Below, one piece after another: positions 54,844 to 63,098 of a DNA stretch of 64,000 nucleotides; position 1 is the first letter of the stretch; each line of letters begins with the position of its first letter. The stretch is from contig NZ_JATAAF010000001.1 in the NCBI RefSeq assembly GCF_030341905.1, positions 248,001 through 312,000 on the forward strand, in the 5' to 3' direction. This DNA is from Porticoccus sp. W117 (GTDB lineage Bacteria > Pseudomonadota > Gammaproteobacteria > Pseudomonadales > Porticoccaceae). A model generated the notes under the pieces. That model did no database searches. It was not told the DNA's origin and saw nothing but the letters and a program-made list of their open reading frames with translations. Position numbers and translations under genes: made by a program.

Positions 54844-55881
54844 ATGAACAAGTCCAAAGAAAGAATCACTGTGGTTCCCACAAATATTATTACTGGCTTT
54901 TTAGGGGTAGGAAAAACCTCAGCCATTTTGCATTTACTGAAATCAAAACCCGATAACGAGCGCTGGGCTGTACTGGTTAATGAATTTGGTGAAATCGGCG
55001 TTGATGGTAGCCTGTTTCAGGGCCAGCACAGTGAAGGCCAGGAAGTGTACATTCGTGAAGTGCCCGGTGGCTGCATGTGTTGTGCGGCAGGCCTGCCAAT
55101 GCAGATTGCCCTCAATCAATTACTTGCTCGCGCAAAGCCACATCGCTTGTTGATTGAGCCAACCGGGCTTGGTCACCCCATTGAGGTATTAGAGGCTTTA
55201 ACCGCAGACCACTATCAGGATGTTCTTTCAATTCAAAAAATCATTACCCTGGTGGATGCACGCAAGCTGGAGGATTCAAGATACACCGAGCACGCAACTT
55301 TCAACCAACAAATTGCTATCGCTGACGTTATTGTTGGCAACAAACAGGATTTATATCAGCCTGAGCATAAAGCAAAGCTCAAAGACTATGCCAAATCAAA
55401 GGCAGCAAAGGGCGTTAAAATTATTTTTACTGAACAAGGCGAGCTTGCAATGGATGTACTGGATGGCCTTATTCCTGTTTCACGACAAGCGCACCACCAT
55501 CATCAACACCACAAAAAAGACAACGCCAAAACCAGCCCAAGTGATGACCCCATACCCAGTGGCGGTTTTATCAAGGCCGTTAACCAGGGAGAAGGTTTCC
55601 ACAGTATTGGCTGGCGTTTTGACCCTGTAAAAACGTTCTGTCGAGACAAGCTGGCTGTATTTTTGAACGGCATTGTTGCGGAAAGAATGAAAGCGGTCTT
55701 TATTACCGAAGACGGCGTGTATGGCTACAACTTGACCAGCGACGCGTTGACCGAAATCGAACTGAATGACTGCCTGGAAAGCCGCATAGAAATTATTGCC
55801 GGTGAAATACCTGATCAGTGGGAAGAGCAACTGTTTGCCTGCATAGTCAATTCGGAGGCACTCTCAGATTCGGTAGTCTAG
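54844..55881 (+). CDS. COG0523 (CobW/ZNG1-type) zinc metallochaperone GTPase
   Basis: A 345-residue GTPase. Walker A is GFLGVGKTSA (about 18-27), Mg site NEFGEIGVDG, metal motif CMCC (residues about 77-80), NKQDLY nucleotide-specificity loop and a His-rich insert HHHHQHHKK (about 218-226) before the C-terminal domain. Under zinc starvation such proteins move zinc to essential enzymes. It lies in the zur operon and 43 bp before the His-rich gene. Confidence 0.93.
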   Translation: MNKSKERITVVPTNIITGFLGVGKTSAILHLLKSKPDNERWAVLVNEFGEIGVDGSLFQGQHSEGQEVYIREVPGGCMCCAAGLPMQIALNQLLARAKPHRLLIEPTGLGHPIEVLEALTADHYQDVLSIQKIITLVDARKLEDSRYTEHATFNQQIAIADVIVGNKQDLYQPEHKAKLKDYAKSKAAKGVKIIFTEQGELAMDVLDGLIPVSRQAHHHHQHHKKDNAKTSPSDDPIPSGGFIKAVNQGEGFHSIGWRFDPVKTFCRDKLAVFLNGIVAERMKAVFITEDGVYGYNLTSDALTEIELNDCLESRIEIIAGEIPDQWEEQLFACIVNSEALSDSVV

Positions 55882-55924
55882 AATGGATAGGGAAACTCCC
55901 AGAAAATCTTCCGGAGAAAATTTT

Positions 55925-56269
55925 ATGCCCTGTTCACACGCATCCTCACACCCGGAACACACCCACGGCCCCGGCTGTGGCCACACAGCGATTCGCCACG
56001 GTGATCACACCGACTATATTCACGACGGTCATTTGCATTATCCGCACGAAGATCACTACGACGAACACACCATCGAAGTCAGCACAACCAATCCCGATCA
56101 ATGCGCACCACTGCATACCTGTGGTGACCATGTGCATGGCCCAGGCTGTGGCCACGAAGCCGTTCCTCATGGCGACCATACGGATTACATCGTCGACGGC
56201 CGTTTACACCATGTACACAATGGCCATTGCGATGATCATGGGCCTGTGGAAATCCTGAAAAATCATTAG
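55925..56269 (+). CDS. His-rich zinc-binding protein with duplicated motif
   Basis: A 114-residue soluble protein made of two copies of one module: HTHGPGCGHTAIRHGDHTDY and HVHGPGCGHEAVPHGDHTDY, each followed by a DG-LH-H tail. About a quarter of residues are His. It would bind several zinc ions as buffer or chaperone; the family is common next to COG0523 genes but unnamed. ATG at 55925 has GGAG eight bases upstream; the longer frame from 55883 is rejected. Confidence 0.8.
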   Translation: MPCSHASSHPEHTHGPGCGHTAIRHGDHTDYIHDGHLHYPHEDHYDEHTIEVSTTNPDQCAPLHTCGDHVHGPGCGHEAVPHGDHTDYIVDGRLHHVHNGHCDDHGPVEILKNH

Positions 56270-56288
56270 CCGACTGATTAAAAACCAG

Positions 56289-56316
56289 CAGTGACACATC
56301 CCTGTGTCACTGTTTT
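56289..56316. terminator. Bidirectional terminator
   Basis: CAGTGACACA and TGTGTCACTG form a 10-bp perfect stem with a 4-base loop, T-run on the plus side and A-run (T on the minus strand) on the other. It separates the zur operon from the converging receptor gene. Confidence 0.92.
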
Positions 56317-56324
56317 ATGGTTCA

Positions 56325-58718
56325 TTAAAAAGTGCTGCGAATACCCACCCGGAAATTGCGCCCAGGCCTGGGAGCCAGGTTTTTCAGAAAAGAGGAATGT
56401 ACACGGGCCTCTTCGTCCATCAGGTTATCTGCCTTAACAAACAACGTCAGCTCTGTGCCGCCAAACGGAATGCGGTAGTTAACATTGGCACTGACCCAAT
56501 CGTAACCATCGGTTTCCGTTTCCAACACAGCCACATCGTCCTGATCGCTGTAGCGGGTCCAGCTGAGGCTGGCGGATAAGCGCTCGTGCTCATAATCAAA
56601 GCTGGCTCCAACGCGCATGGGTGGAATGCGCGGCAAGTTACCACCTTCGTCCAGCTTGGCACGCACGTAGTCGGTATAGAGCGTGGTTTTGAATTGCGGA
56701 TTAATTTGCCAAATACCCTGCGCCTCAAAACCGCTCAGTGATACATCAGCACTCTGGAAGAGAAATACCGGCAACTCACCTCCGTGAACATCTTCTTCAC
56801 CACCCTCTTCATCTCCGTGATCATGGTCCGATTCCGCAAAAAGCTCGGTATCAAATTGTGCGTAATAGTTGTCTACCTGGTTATAAAAGGCGTTGAGGAC
56901 GACACCGATATTGCCTTCAAACTTACGAAAAGTGATATCTATATTGTTGGACTTTTCCATCCTTGGAGCATTTTCCAGAGGTTCAAAGTGCAACTCGCCA
57001 TCGTCTTCATGGGCCTCAAATAAAGCCCCTATTTCAAAGGTGCCAGTCGCTATGTGTGGGCCGAAAGACAGCAACTCCGCAGCGGAAGGCGCACGTTCAG
57101 AATGGCTAAGGGAAATGCCAACGTTATAACCCGGTGCAAAATCCCAGACCGCGCCCGCTGACAGGCTAATCGGGGTATAGCTTTCGTTAAAAGAGAAAAT
57201 TTCTGCGCCATGCTCCTCATCACCATGGCCTTCTTCACCATGTTCTTCACCCTCTTCATCGTGGTGGTGGAACTCTACGTCGCCGATGGAAACCTCATCG
57301 CTTTTAACGGTTACGTGCTCTGCGCGCGCTCCCAATTGCAGCAGCACATCGCCAAAGCGGCGTTCTTCAACCAGAGCAATGGCAAACGCATCTGTTTTCG
57401 AAGGGGGAGCAAAGGCTTCTTCCCCAACTGCTGAAAACTCGCTGGTTTTGTAATCAAAGACTAACCCGCCATTCCATTCGGCCAATGTCTGGTGCAGGAA
57501 CTCGAGCTTGATTTCACTGGTCTGGTTGGTGAACGTCGTGCCCGTTGTGCCATTTTCAAATTCGGTGTGGGCGTAGTCGGTGTAGCCAACCCGCGTATTC
57601 AGTGCATTGATAAAGGTGCTATCAAAAGCGAGTTCGCTGATTAGCTGGTAACGATCTTGCTTAAGATCCAAAATCACTTCTTCCTCAGCCTCATCATGAT
57701 CATGTTCCCCCTCCTCGTGCTCTTCCTCACCATGGCTGTGGCAGGGAATACCGTAGTCGCGCTCAAGCTGGCCAACCGACAAGCCCACATAACCATTGTC
57801 GAGCAAATAGCTGGTGCCCAAGGTGTATCCACTGGACTCTTCCGCCGTGCTGGCGACAGTACGCTCGCCATGGTCTTCGTCAATTTCCGGGGACACTGGC
57901 ACTTCATAGTCATCCGCCTGGCGCCAGAAGCCATCGAGATGGAAGGCAACATTTCCAGAGCCTGTGTTGAGGTTCAGAGACGCCAAATCCTGATTATTGA
58001 CCGAGTCGTGAGACAGCAACCATTCACTCCAGGCCTCGGTACCCGTGGGCACGCGCTTGTCGACAACATTCACCACACCACCAATGGCACCGCTGCCAAA
58101 AAACAAGGTAGCCGGCCCTCGAAGAACTTCCAGCCGCTCAGAGGTAGAGACTTCAGTGGCCACTGTATGATCGGGGCCAACACGGGAAACATCGCTGACA
58201 TCGAGGCTGTTTTGCGTGATCAATACACGAGGGCCACTCAAGCCACGAATTATCGGAGTGCTGGCAACGTTACCGTGGAAATTGGTGTTAACGCCCACTT
58301 CGCCGGCCAGCGAATCACCCAAGGTGGCTGCCTGCTTGTTGCGGAGCTCTTCACCCAACAGAACATTGATAGGCAGTGCCGACTCTATGCTGGATGCGTG
58401 CAAGGGAATACCGATAACGTCTATTTGCTCAATGGCACTTTTGCTCAACACGATACGTTGTGAGTTATCGACATCGCCGGAGTCAAGATAAATGGTTTTG
58501 TGGACAAAACCGGGCGCTGATACATGCAGGGTTACTGCGCTATCAACATCCAGTGTGAAGCTCCCCTGCCCGTCAGTGGTTGCTGATTGACGCTTGCCAA
58601 CCACGTCTATCAGTGCACCATCAATGGCTTTGCCGTTACTGTCTAATATTCTCCCCTCCAAAGCCTGTGCGGAGGTCGACGCCAAAAATATCGCCGCAGA
58701 GAGCAATCTTAATTTCAT
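56325..58718 (-). CDS. znuD: TonB-dependent zinc receptor, ZnuD-like
   Basis: A 797-residue outer-membrane receptor. Signal peptide MKLRLLSAAIFLASTSAQA, then a carboxypeptidase-regulatory-like domain (about 20-95), a plug (about 110-240) with IRGLSGPRVLITQNSLDVSDVSRVGPDH and RGPATLFFGSGAIGGVVNVVD, and a 22-strand barrel ending GIRSTF. Extracellular loops are loaded with His and acidic residues (HGEEEHEEGEHDHDE; HHHDEEGEEHGEEGHGDEE; ESDHDHGDEEG), as in ZnuD. It imports zinc using TonB energy. ATG at 58718 is chosen; 16 upstream codons are rejected. Confidence 0.9.
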   Translation of the reverse strand: MKLRLLSAAIFLASTSAQALEGRILDSNGKAIDGALIDVVGKRQSATTDGQGSFTLDVDSAVTLHVSAPGFVHKTIYLDSGDVDNSQRIVLSKSAIEQIDVIGIPLHASSIESALPINVLLGEELRNKQAATLGDSLAGEVGVNTNFHGNVASTPIIRGLSGPRVLITQNSLDVSDVSRVGPDHTVATEVSTSERLEVLRGPATLFFGSGAIGGVVNVVDKRVPTGTEAWSEWLLSHDSVNNQDLASLNLNTGSGNVAFHLDGFWRQADDYEVPVSPEIDEDHGERTVASTAEESSGYTLGTSYLLDNGYVGLSVGQLERDYGIPCHSHGEEEHEEGEHDHDEAEEEVILDLKQDRYQLISELAFDSTFINALNTRVGYTDYAHTEFENGTTGTTFTNQTSEIKLEFLHQTLAEWNGGLVFDYKTSEFSAVGEEAFAPPSKTDAFAIALVEERRFGDVLLQLGARAEHVTVKSDEVSIGDVEFHHHDEEGEEHGEEGHGDEEHGAEIFSFNESYTPISLSAGAVWDFAPGYNVGISLSHSERAPSAAELLSFGPHIATGTFEIGALFEAHEDDGELHFEPLENAPRMEKSNNIDITFRKFEGNIGVVLNAFYNQVDNYYAQFDTELFAESDHDHGDEEGGEEDVHGGELPVFLFQSADVSLSGFEAQGIWQINPQFKTTLYTDYVRAKLDEGGNLPRIPPMRVGASFDYEHERLSASLSWTRYSDQDDVAVLETETDGYDWVSANVNYRIPFGGTELTLFVKADNLMDEEARVHSSFLKNLAPRPGRNFRVGIRSTF

Positions 58719-58824
58719 AACATTCCCCAAAATGACCATAAAAATTATTGATGTTGTACGCAGCAAGCAGAGTGCTTGCTATGGGTTAAAAAACAGTCAG
58801 TGATATGGCACCCGTGAAGGCGGC

Positions 58825-59505
58825 TTAGCCACTTATAAAGTCCAGGGTTAACAACAATCGACGTTGCTCAGAGTTGATGGCGGGCGAACGATGAACCAGG
58901 CCTGTATTTTCATTTCCCTCCCAAAGCTCACCTTTAAGCAAAGCCACATTTCCTTCGTTGAGCTGTTGGATGTCGGTTATTTGGTCAAATAGTCCAGACT
59001 CTTCATCAGGCATTCCCTGGCTACCTGCACCTAATTTGCTGCGATCAACCAGGTGGTGTGGCAGCCACTGGGTTGCGACCCCTTTATAGGTGGTGACTAA
59101 ACGGCAAGGCACCCTGTCCACATGGAAGCGAGGGCACATGGCGCGATCCAAAGCGGTTAATCTCAGTCCGGCTCGTTTGAGTTCAAACAGATAGCAGAAC
59201 ATGTCGACCAGCTGTGCGATGTCCTCGCTCAACACCGCCGCCGCGCCCGTTGTACCCAGTGCATCGCCAACAGCTGCACAAGCACTTTGCGGGGTGACGG
59301 TTAACGATGTTTGCAAGGTTGGGTGAATTTCAAGAATGCGGTCAGCAGCTTGAACCAAGCTATCGATGGAGTGGCGCTGCCAAACAACAATATTGGTGCC
59401 GGCCTGGTAAATATCCGCTAACACTGTTGGCTCAACGCCCTCAATAACTGAGCGCGTTTCTACAGCTGGGGTGATCTCATTATTTTGAACGGCGATTGCG
59501 CTCAT
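58825..59505 (-). CDS. DUF1826 family protein
   Basis: A 226-residue cytoplasmic protein of the DUF1826 family (VWQRHSIDSL, LVDMFCYLFELKRAGLRLTALDRAMCPRFHVDRVPCRLVTTYKGVATQWL, and HRSPAI near the end). Conserved His/Asp/Cys residues hint at a 2-oxoglutarate-oxygenase-like fold, not proven. The family is repeatedly found in Zur regulons. Here it sits behind a strong Zur-like box and 106 bp ahead of the znuD-like gene. Start at 59505 has AGGAA seven bases upstream. Confidence 0.85.
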   Translation of the reverse strand: MSAIAVQNNEITPAVETRSVIEGVEPTVLADIYQAGTNIVVWQRHSIDSLVQAADRILEIHPTLQTSLTVTPQSACAAVGDALGTTGAAAVLSEDIAQLVDMFCYLFELKRAGLRLTALDRAMCPRFHVDRVPCRLVTTYKGVATQWLPHHLVDRSKLGAGSQGMPDEESGLFDQITDIQQLNEGNVALLKGELWEGNENTGLVHRSPAINSEQRRLLLTLDFISG

Positions 59506-59607
59506 GCATTTTTCCTGGAAATCAGAGGGTTTATTTCTCTCGGATAAAGAAACCGAAAACACACGTGGAGGGAGCCTCGTCGTGAAGCACTCAACCTATG
59601 CACGACA

Positions 59608-59636
59608 AAAGTAATGATATAACATATCATTACTTT
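59608..59636. promoter_or_regulatory. Zur-like box of the DUF1826-znuD operon
   Basis: Arms AAAGTAATGATAT and ATATCATTACTTT are perfectly inverted around AAC. It lies about 100 bp upstream of the DUF1826 start and is the most symmetrical of the three zinc boxes. Confidence 0.85.
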
Positions 59637-59808
59637 TATAAAGATCATTAATATTGATTCTGACTGACACTTTCTGAACCAGGTATGGTGGGGCTAAGAG
59701 TTGATTTTTAGCCCATATTTCATGGTCACGGCCATGATGATCGCCCTATAGACTGGAAACCTGTGCCCAAAAGTCCAGTCAATTAGTATATTTCTTTGAA
59801 AGAAATAT

Positions 59809-59823
59809 TGTTATAACATAACA
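59809..59823. promoter_or_regulatory. Zur-like box upstream of the merC-like gene
   Basis: TGTTATAACATAACA has arms TGTTAT/ATAACA and matches the core of known gammaproteobacterial Zur sites. It is 36 bp before the merC-like start, and the divergent gap 59506-59859 thus has one box for each direction. Confidence 0.85.
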
Positions 59824-59859
59824 GTATTGATTAAATCGTCGATAACCACTGAATACATC

Positions 59860-60384
59860 ATGACAGCAATAACCCCTACTTCTCTCCAACCACCCGGACA
59901 TTCTGAAAAAACCGACCGCGTTGGTATTTGGGCCTCCAGTATCTGCGCCGTTCACTGCCTGCTAACACCGGTAATTTTGATTGTGGCCGCGGATTTTGCC
60001 GGTATATGGGCTCATCCAGCCGCCCACTGGGTATTGGCAGCGATCACGATTCCGCTGGCAGCAGGTGTTATCTTTAAAGGCTATAAACGCCACCAGAAGA
60101 AATGGGTGGCCAGCTGCGCCAGCCTGGGCATCCTGTTTATTTTTGCCAGCTTACTGGCGCCAGCGCTAACCCCGGCAGAAGCTGTTGCAGCAGCAACCTG
60201 CGAAAATGGCTGCTGCCCGTCACTTCGCCAGGGTGCTGATGGCAGTGCCGAGTTTAATTTCCCCCTGGCCAGCATTCTGAGCACACTGGGCGGGCTCTTA
60301 CTGATCGCCGCGCACACTGGAAATATTTTTTCCAATCGCTGCCACCTGGACGGCAGTAGCGACTGCCCCTGTGAACTGACGTAG
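59860..60384 (+). CDS. MerC-domain membrane protein
   Basis: A 174-residue inner-membrane protein of the MerC family. Helices about 22-45, 52-72, 80-100 and 138-158. The metal-binding pair in the first helix is SSICAVHCLLTPVIL; further Cys are in ATCENGCCPS and at the C-terminus (CHLDGSSDCPCEL). Classic MerC carries mercury, but no mer genes are present and a Zur-like box precedes this gene, so zinc or another metal is more likely. ATG at 59860 is preferred over 59827. Nothing was seen in 60385-60541. Confidence 0.82.
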   Translation: MTAITPTSLQPPGHSEKTDRVGIWASSICAVHCLLTPVILIVAADFAGIWAHPAAHWVLAAITIPLAAGVIFKGYKRHQKKWVASCASLGILFIFASLLAPALTPAEAVAAATCENGCCPSLRQGADGSAEFNFPLASILSTLGGLLLIAAHTGNIFSNRCHLDGSSDCPCELT

Positions 60385-60541
60385 AAGCAGCCTGAGAGGT
60401 AACAAAACTCCATCCTTTGACTTGTATGAATGTAAGCCAACGAAACGGCTCGGCCTAAATGCGCGTAGCTAACCAACTGCCAGCCTCAACCCATAAAAAC
60501 AATCATTTATGATATAAAAAGTGGTAAAAAATCCATTTATA

Positions 60542-60555
60542 GATCATAATTGATC
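60542..60555. promoter_or_regulatory. Candidate hipBA operator
   Basis: GATCATAATTGATC is a perfect palindrome ending two bases before the hipB ATG. HipB-type antitoxins repress their own operon through such sites, and a bound dimer here would also hide the initiation region. No Shine-Dalgarno sequence is visible. Confidence 0.5.
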
Positions 60556-60557
60556 AC

Positions 60558-60893
60558 ATGAAAATCAATAACCTGACGCCAGACACTACCGCCCTGCAGG
60601 AATTGGGCACCCGCCTGGCACGCATTCGCAAGCAACGCGGCTACAGCCAGCAACGGCTCGCTGACGACGCGGGCATTGGCGTAGCCACCTTGCGACGCAT
60701 CGAAGATGGCCGGGACAGCCAGTTGGGCTCTTGGATCAAACTGCTTAAAGCCTTGCAGATGAGCAGTGCCATCGACTCGCTGTTGCCAGAGTCGTTTCAG
60801 TCACCTATGGCGGAGGTCAAGGCTCAGGGGAAAAAGCGCCGCAATCAGGTAGAAGAACCAAGCACGTCCCCCTGGCAGGATGAACAGCAATGA
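60558..60893 (+). CDS. hipB: HipB-like XRE antitoxin
   Basis: A 111-residue DNA-binding protein. Helix-turn-helix about 15-70: LGTRLARIRKQRGYSQQRLADDAGIGVATLRRIEDGRDSQLGSWIKLLKAL, followed by a charged, probably disordered tail. It should neutralise HipA and repress the operon. It overlaps hipA by ATGA at 60890-60893. Confidence 0.88.
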   Translation: MKINNLTPDTTALQELGTRLARIRKQRGYSQQRLADDAGIGVATLRRIEDGRDSQLGSWIKLLKALQMSSAIDSLLPESFQSPMAEVKAQGKKRRNQVEEPSTSPWQDEQQ

Positions 60894-62182
60894 CCACCGC
60901 CACTGTCAAACTCTGGGGCACCCCCATTGGTTACGTATCCATGGATCAGGGCGAATCTTTCGCCCGCTTTGAATACGACCCGGTATTTGCCAGCCACGGT
61001 ATTGAACTGGCACCGCTGACCATGCCAGCCAGAGCCGGGCATATTTACCAGTTTACCGACTTACATCCCCGCTCATTCCACGGCTTGCCAGGGCTGCTGG
61101 CAGACAGTTTGCCAGACAAGTACGGCAACAAGCTGATTGATGTATGGCTGGCGCAAACTGGCCGCAGCAGCCAGCAATTTAACGCGGTAGATCGGCTTTG
61201 CTATACCGGTACTCGCGGCATGGGGGCTCTGGAGTTTGAGCCCGCCACCGACCTGGAACAAAACGCCGACAAGGCATTGGAAGTTCAGCAACTGGTGGAG
61301 CTGGCCTCCATGGCATTTGCCAACCGGCAGACTCTGGATACTCACCTGTCTGAAGGCAGCGACCAGGGCTTGCTGGATATCCTCAGTGTTGGCACCTCCG
61401 CCGGTGGTGCCCGCGCCAAGGCAGTGATTGCCTTTAACCCGAAAACCAACCAGGTTCGCAGCGGGCAGTTGCAACTGCCCGCCGACTTTGAGCACTGGTT
61501 AATCAAGTTCGACGGTGTCGAGTTTAACGGCGACTGGGGCGTGGCCGACCCGGCGGGTTATGGGCTGCTGGAATACAGCTACTATCAGATCGCCAGAAGC
61601 TGCGGCATCGACATGATGGAAAGCCGACTGTTTCAGGAAAACGGCCGCAACCATTTTATGACCCGGCGTTTTGACCGCAGCGATAACGGCCAAAAACTGT
61701 TTATGCAAACCCTGGGAGCCCTGGCGCACTTTGATTATTGGGAAAGCGGTTACTACTCCTATGAACAACTTTTTATGGTGATGAAACAACTGCACATACC
61801 CCAGGCCAGTATCGAGCAGCAGTTCCGTCGTACGGTTTTCAATCTGGTGGGCTGCAATCAGGACGACCACGTTAAAAATTTCTCTTTCACCATGAACCGC
61901 AACGGTCAGTGGGACATTGCACCCGCCTACGACCTCTGCCACTCCGAAGGCAGCAACTTTACCCGTAATCACCAGCTCAGCATCAACGGCAAAACCAATA
62001 ACTTTGACATGGCAGATTTAAAACACCTGGCAAATTATGCAGGGCTCCCCAGGGGCCGGGAAAAGCGCATTCTTGATGAAGTGCTGGACGGTTTTTCACG
62101 CTGGCCAGAACTGGCTAATGAACTGAATATTCCACTGCCGTTGCAAAACCACGTTATGGGCACCTGGCGTATAAAGTGGTAA
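60890..62182 (+). CDS. hipA: HipA-like serine/threonine kinase toxin
   Basis: A 430-residue HipA-family kinase. The N-terminal HipA_N domain (about 1-110; GIELAPLTMPARAG, FHGLPGLLADSLPDKYGN) precedes the kinase core with P-loop-like VGTSAGGARAKAVIAF, catalytic NQDDHVKNFSF (Asp and Asn) and metal-binding Asp in APAYDLCHS. E. coli HipA phosphorylates GltX and promotes persistence; targets of this branch may differ. All catalytic residues are present, so it is probably active. Confidence 0.92.
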   Translation: MTTATVKLWGTPIGYVSMDQGESFARFEYDPVFASHGIELAPLTMPARAGHIYQFTDLHPRSFHGLPGLLADSLPDKYGNKLIDVWLAQTGRSSQQFNAVDRLCYTGTRGMGALEFEPATDLEQNADKALEVQQLVELASMAFANRQTLDTHLSEGSDQGLLDILSVGTSAGGARAKAVIAFNPKTNQVRSGQLQLPADFEHWLIKFDGVEFNGDWGVADPAGYGLLEYSYYQIARSCGIDMMESRLFQENGRNHFMTRRFDRSDNGQKLFMQTLGALAHFDYWESGYYSYEQLFMVMKQLHIPQASIEQQFRRTVFNLVGCNQDDHVKNFSFTMNRNGQWDIAPAYDLCHSEGSNFTRNHQLSINGKTNNFDMADLKHLANYAGLPRGREKRILDEVLDGFSRWPELANELNIPLPLQNHVMGTWRIKW

Positions 62183-62187
62183 GCCGG

Positions 62188-62874
62188 CTACTTTCCATCA
62201 TCCGCTTCTGGCGCTTCGGTATAGAGGGTTATCTGCACTTCTGACATTGAATAAGCCGCATTGACACCACTTTTGGACAAACTGGTGGTATGGGCAGTAC
62301 CGGCCACCCACACCGGTATAAACAGGTCATCGAGATAAAAACCCTGCGGATACTTGATATGGATAATCTGATTGGGCGGCGGTGGCGGTTCATGGATGCA
62401 AGCACCGTAATAGGGAACCAGAAAAAATTCGGTGACGTTCTTGGGGCCGTCCATTTCAATGGGCACCATAAATCCGGGCACGCGGATATGTTCCCCATCC
62501 AGCTCCGGCCGCACTTTGCTGGATACCAGCGCCTCCTGAAAAGCGCGGTTTGCCTCGTCCAGCTTGGCCTCCTCATCCAGCTCAAATCCATCCAGAGACA
62601 GCCCCTGCATGGGTAGACTGTAATACTCCTCTTCGCCGTCGTGAGTGATTTCTGGAGCATTGAGAATTGCCTGGAGGTCACTGTCAGGCATCAAGTCTGT
62701 CCACTGAAGGGTGCGAAATACTTGGTGATCTTCTGCGAGAGAAACCTCAAGAGCCGAGGACGGGGATGGCGACAAAAAGTACACAACCAATGCTATTAAG
62801 CAGGCACCAGCACAAACACCCATACCCATACCCACACCCACACCCAATTTCTTCACCCGGTTAGTAACGTTCAC
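62188..62874 (-). CDS. DUF3299 family protein
   Basis: A 228-residue protein with an N-terminal membrane anchor or signal (about 8-34; GVGVGMGMGVCAGACLIALVVYFL). The DUF3299 domain (about 115-225) reads IRVPGFMVPIEMDGPKNVTEFFLVPYYGACIHEPPPPPNQIIHI. From memory, members occur in zinc-starvation operons of Pseudomonas, which fits the nearby Zur genes, though no Zur box was found upstream. The start is GTG at 62874 with no clear ribosome-binding site. It converges with hipA. Confidence 0.8.
   Translation of the reverse strand: MNVTNRVKKLGVGVGMGMGVCAGACLIALVVYFLSPSPSSALEVSLAEDHQVFRTLQWTDLMPDSDLQAILNAPEITHDGEEEYYSLPMQGLSLDGFELDEEAKLDEANRAFQEALVSSKVRPELDGEHIRVPGFMVPIEMDGPKNVTEFFLVPYYGACIHEPPPPPNQIIHIKYPQGFYLDDLFIPVWVAGTAHTTSLSKSGVNAAYSMSEVQITLYTEAPEADDGK
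62817..62847. repeat. Hexanucleotide repeat in the DUF3299 leader
   Basis: About five units of CCCATA/CCCACA lie within the N-terminal helix code and read GVGVGMGMGV on the minus strand. Because the unit is six bases, expansion would lengthen the helix in frame. Confidence 0.8.
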
Positions 62875-62899
62875 AATTTATACAACCATACCAATAATA

Positions 62900-63088
62900 T
62901 TAGCTGTCCTTTGACAACGAATTGGACAGAGCATTCTTAAAATGATCTGTCGCCCTTTGGCGAGCTTCGCGGTAATCCAAAACAGGTTGAGGGTAATTGA
63001 GTTGATCGCGGATTGCAGCCGGTGGAAGAACTCCACTGCCAACCGTCGTTATACGCAGGTCGTTGCGAAACCAAACCAGATGGGTCAT
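62900..63088 (-). pseudogene. phr: Photolyase relic: both ends fused, middle deleted
   Basis: A 62-codon frame. Residues 1-12 (MTHLVWFRNDLR) are the start of a class I CPD photolyase. Residues about 24-50 (PPAAIRDQLNYPQP and VLDYREARQRATDHF) match the photolyase C-terminus. About 400 internal codons, including the FAD-binding core, are missing, so it cannot repair DNA. It directly follows the DUF523/DUF1722 gene (10 bp), the normal partner of phr in gammaproteobacteria, confirming identity. The frame survived the deletion. Confidence 0.85.
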
Positions 63089-63098
63089 AGAAAGTGAT

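Noticed and set aside
59860-60384. Mercury resistance operon
   Set aside because: Only a MerC-type protein is present; no MerR, MerT, MerP or MerA in the window, and the upstream site is zinc-type.
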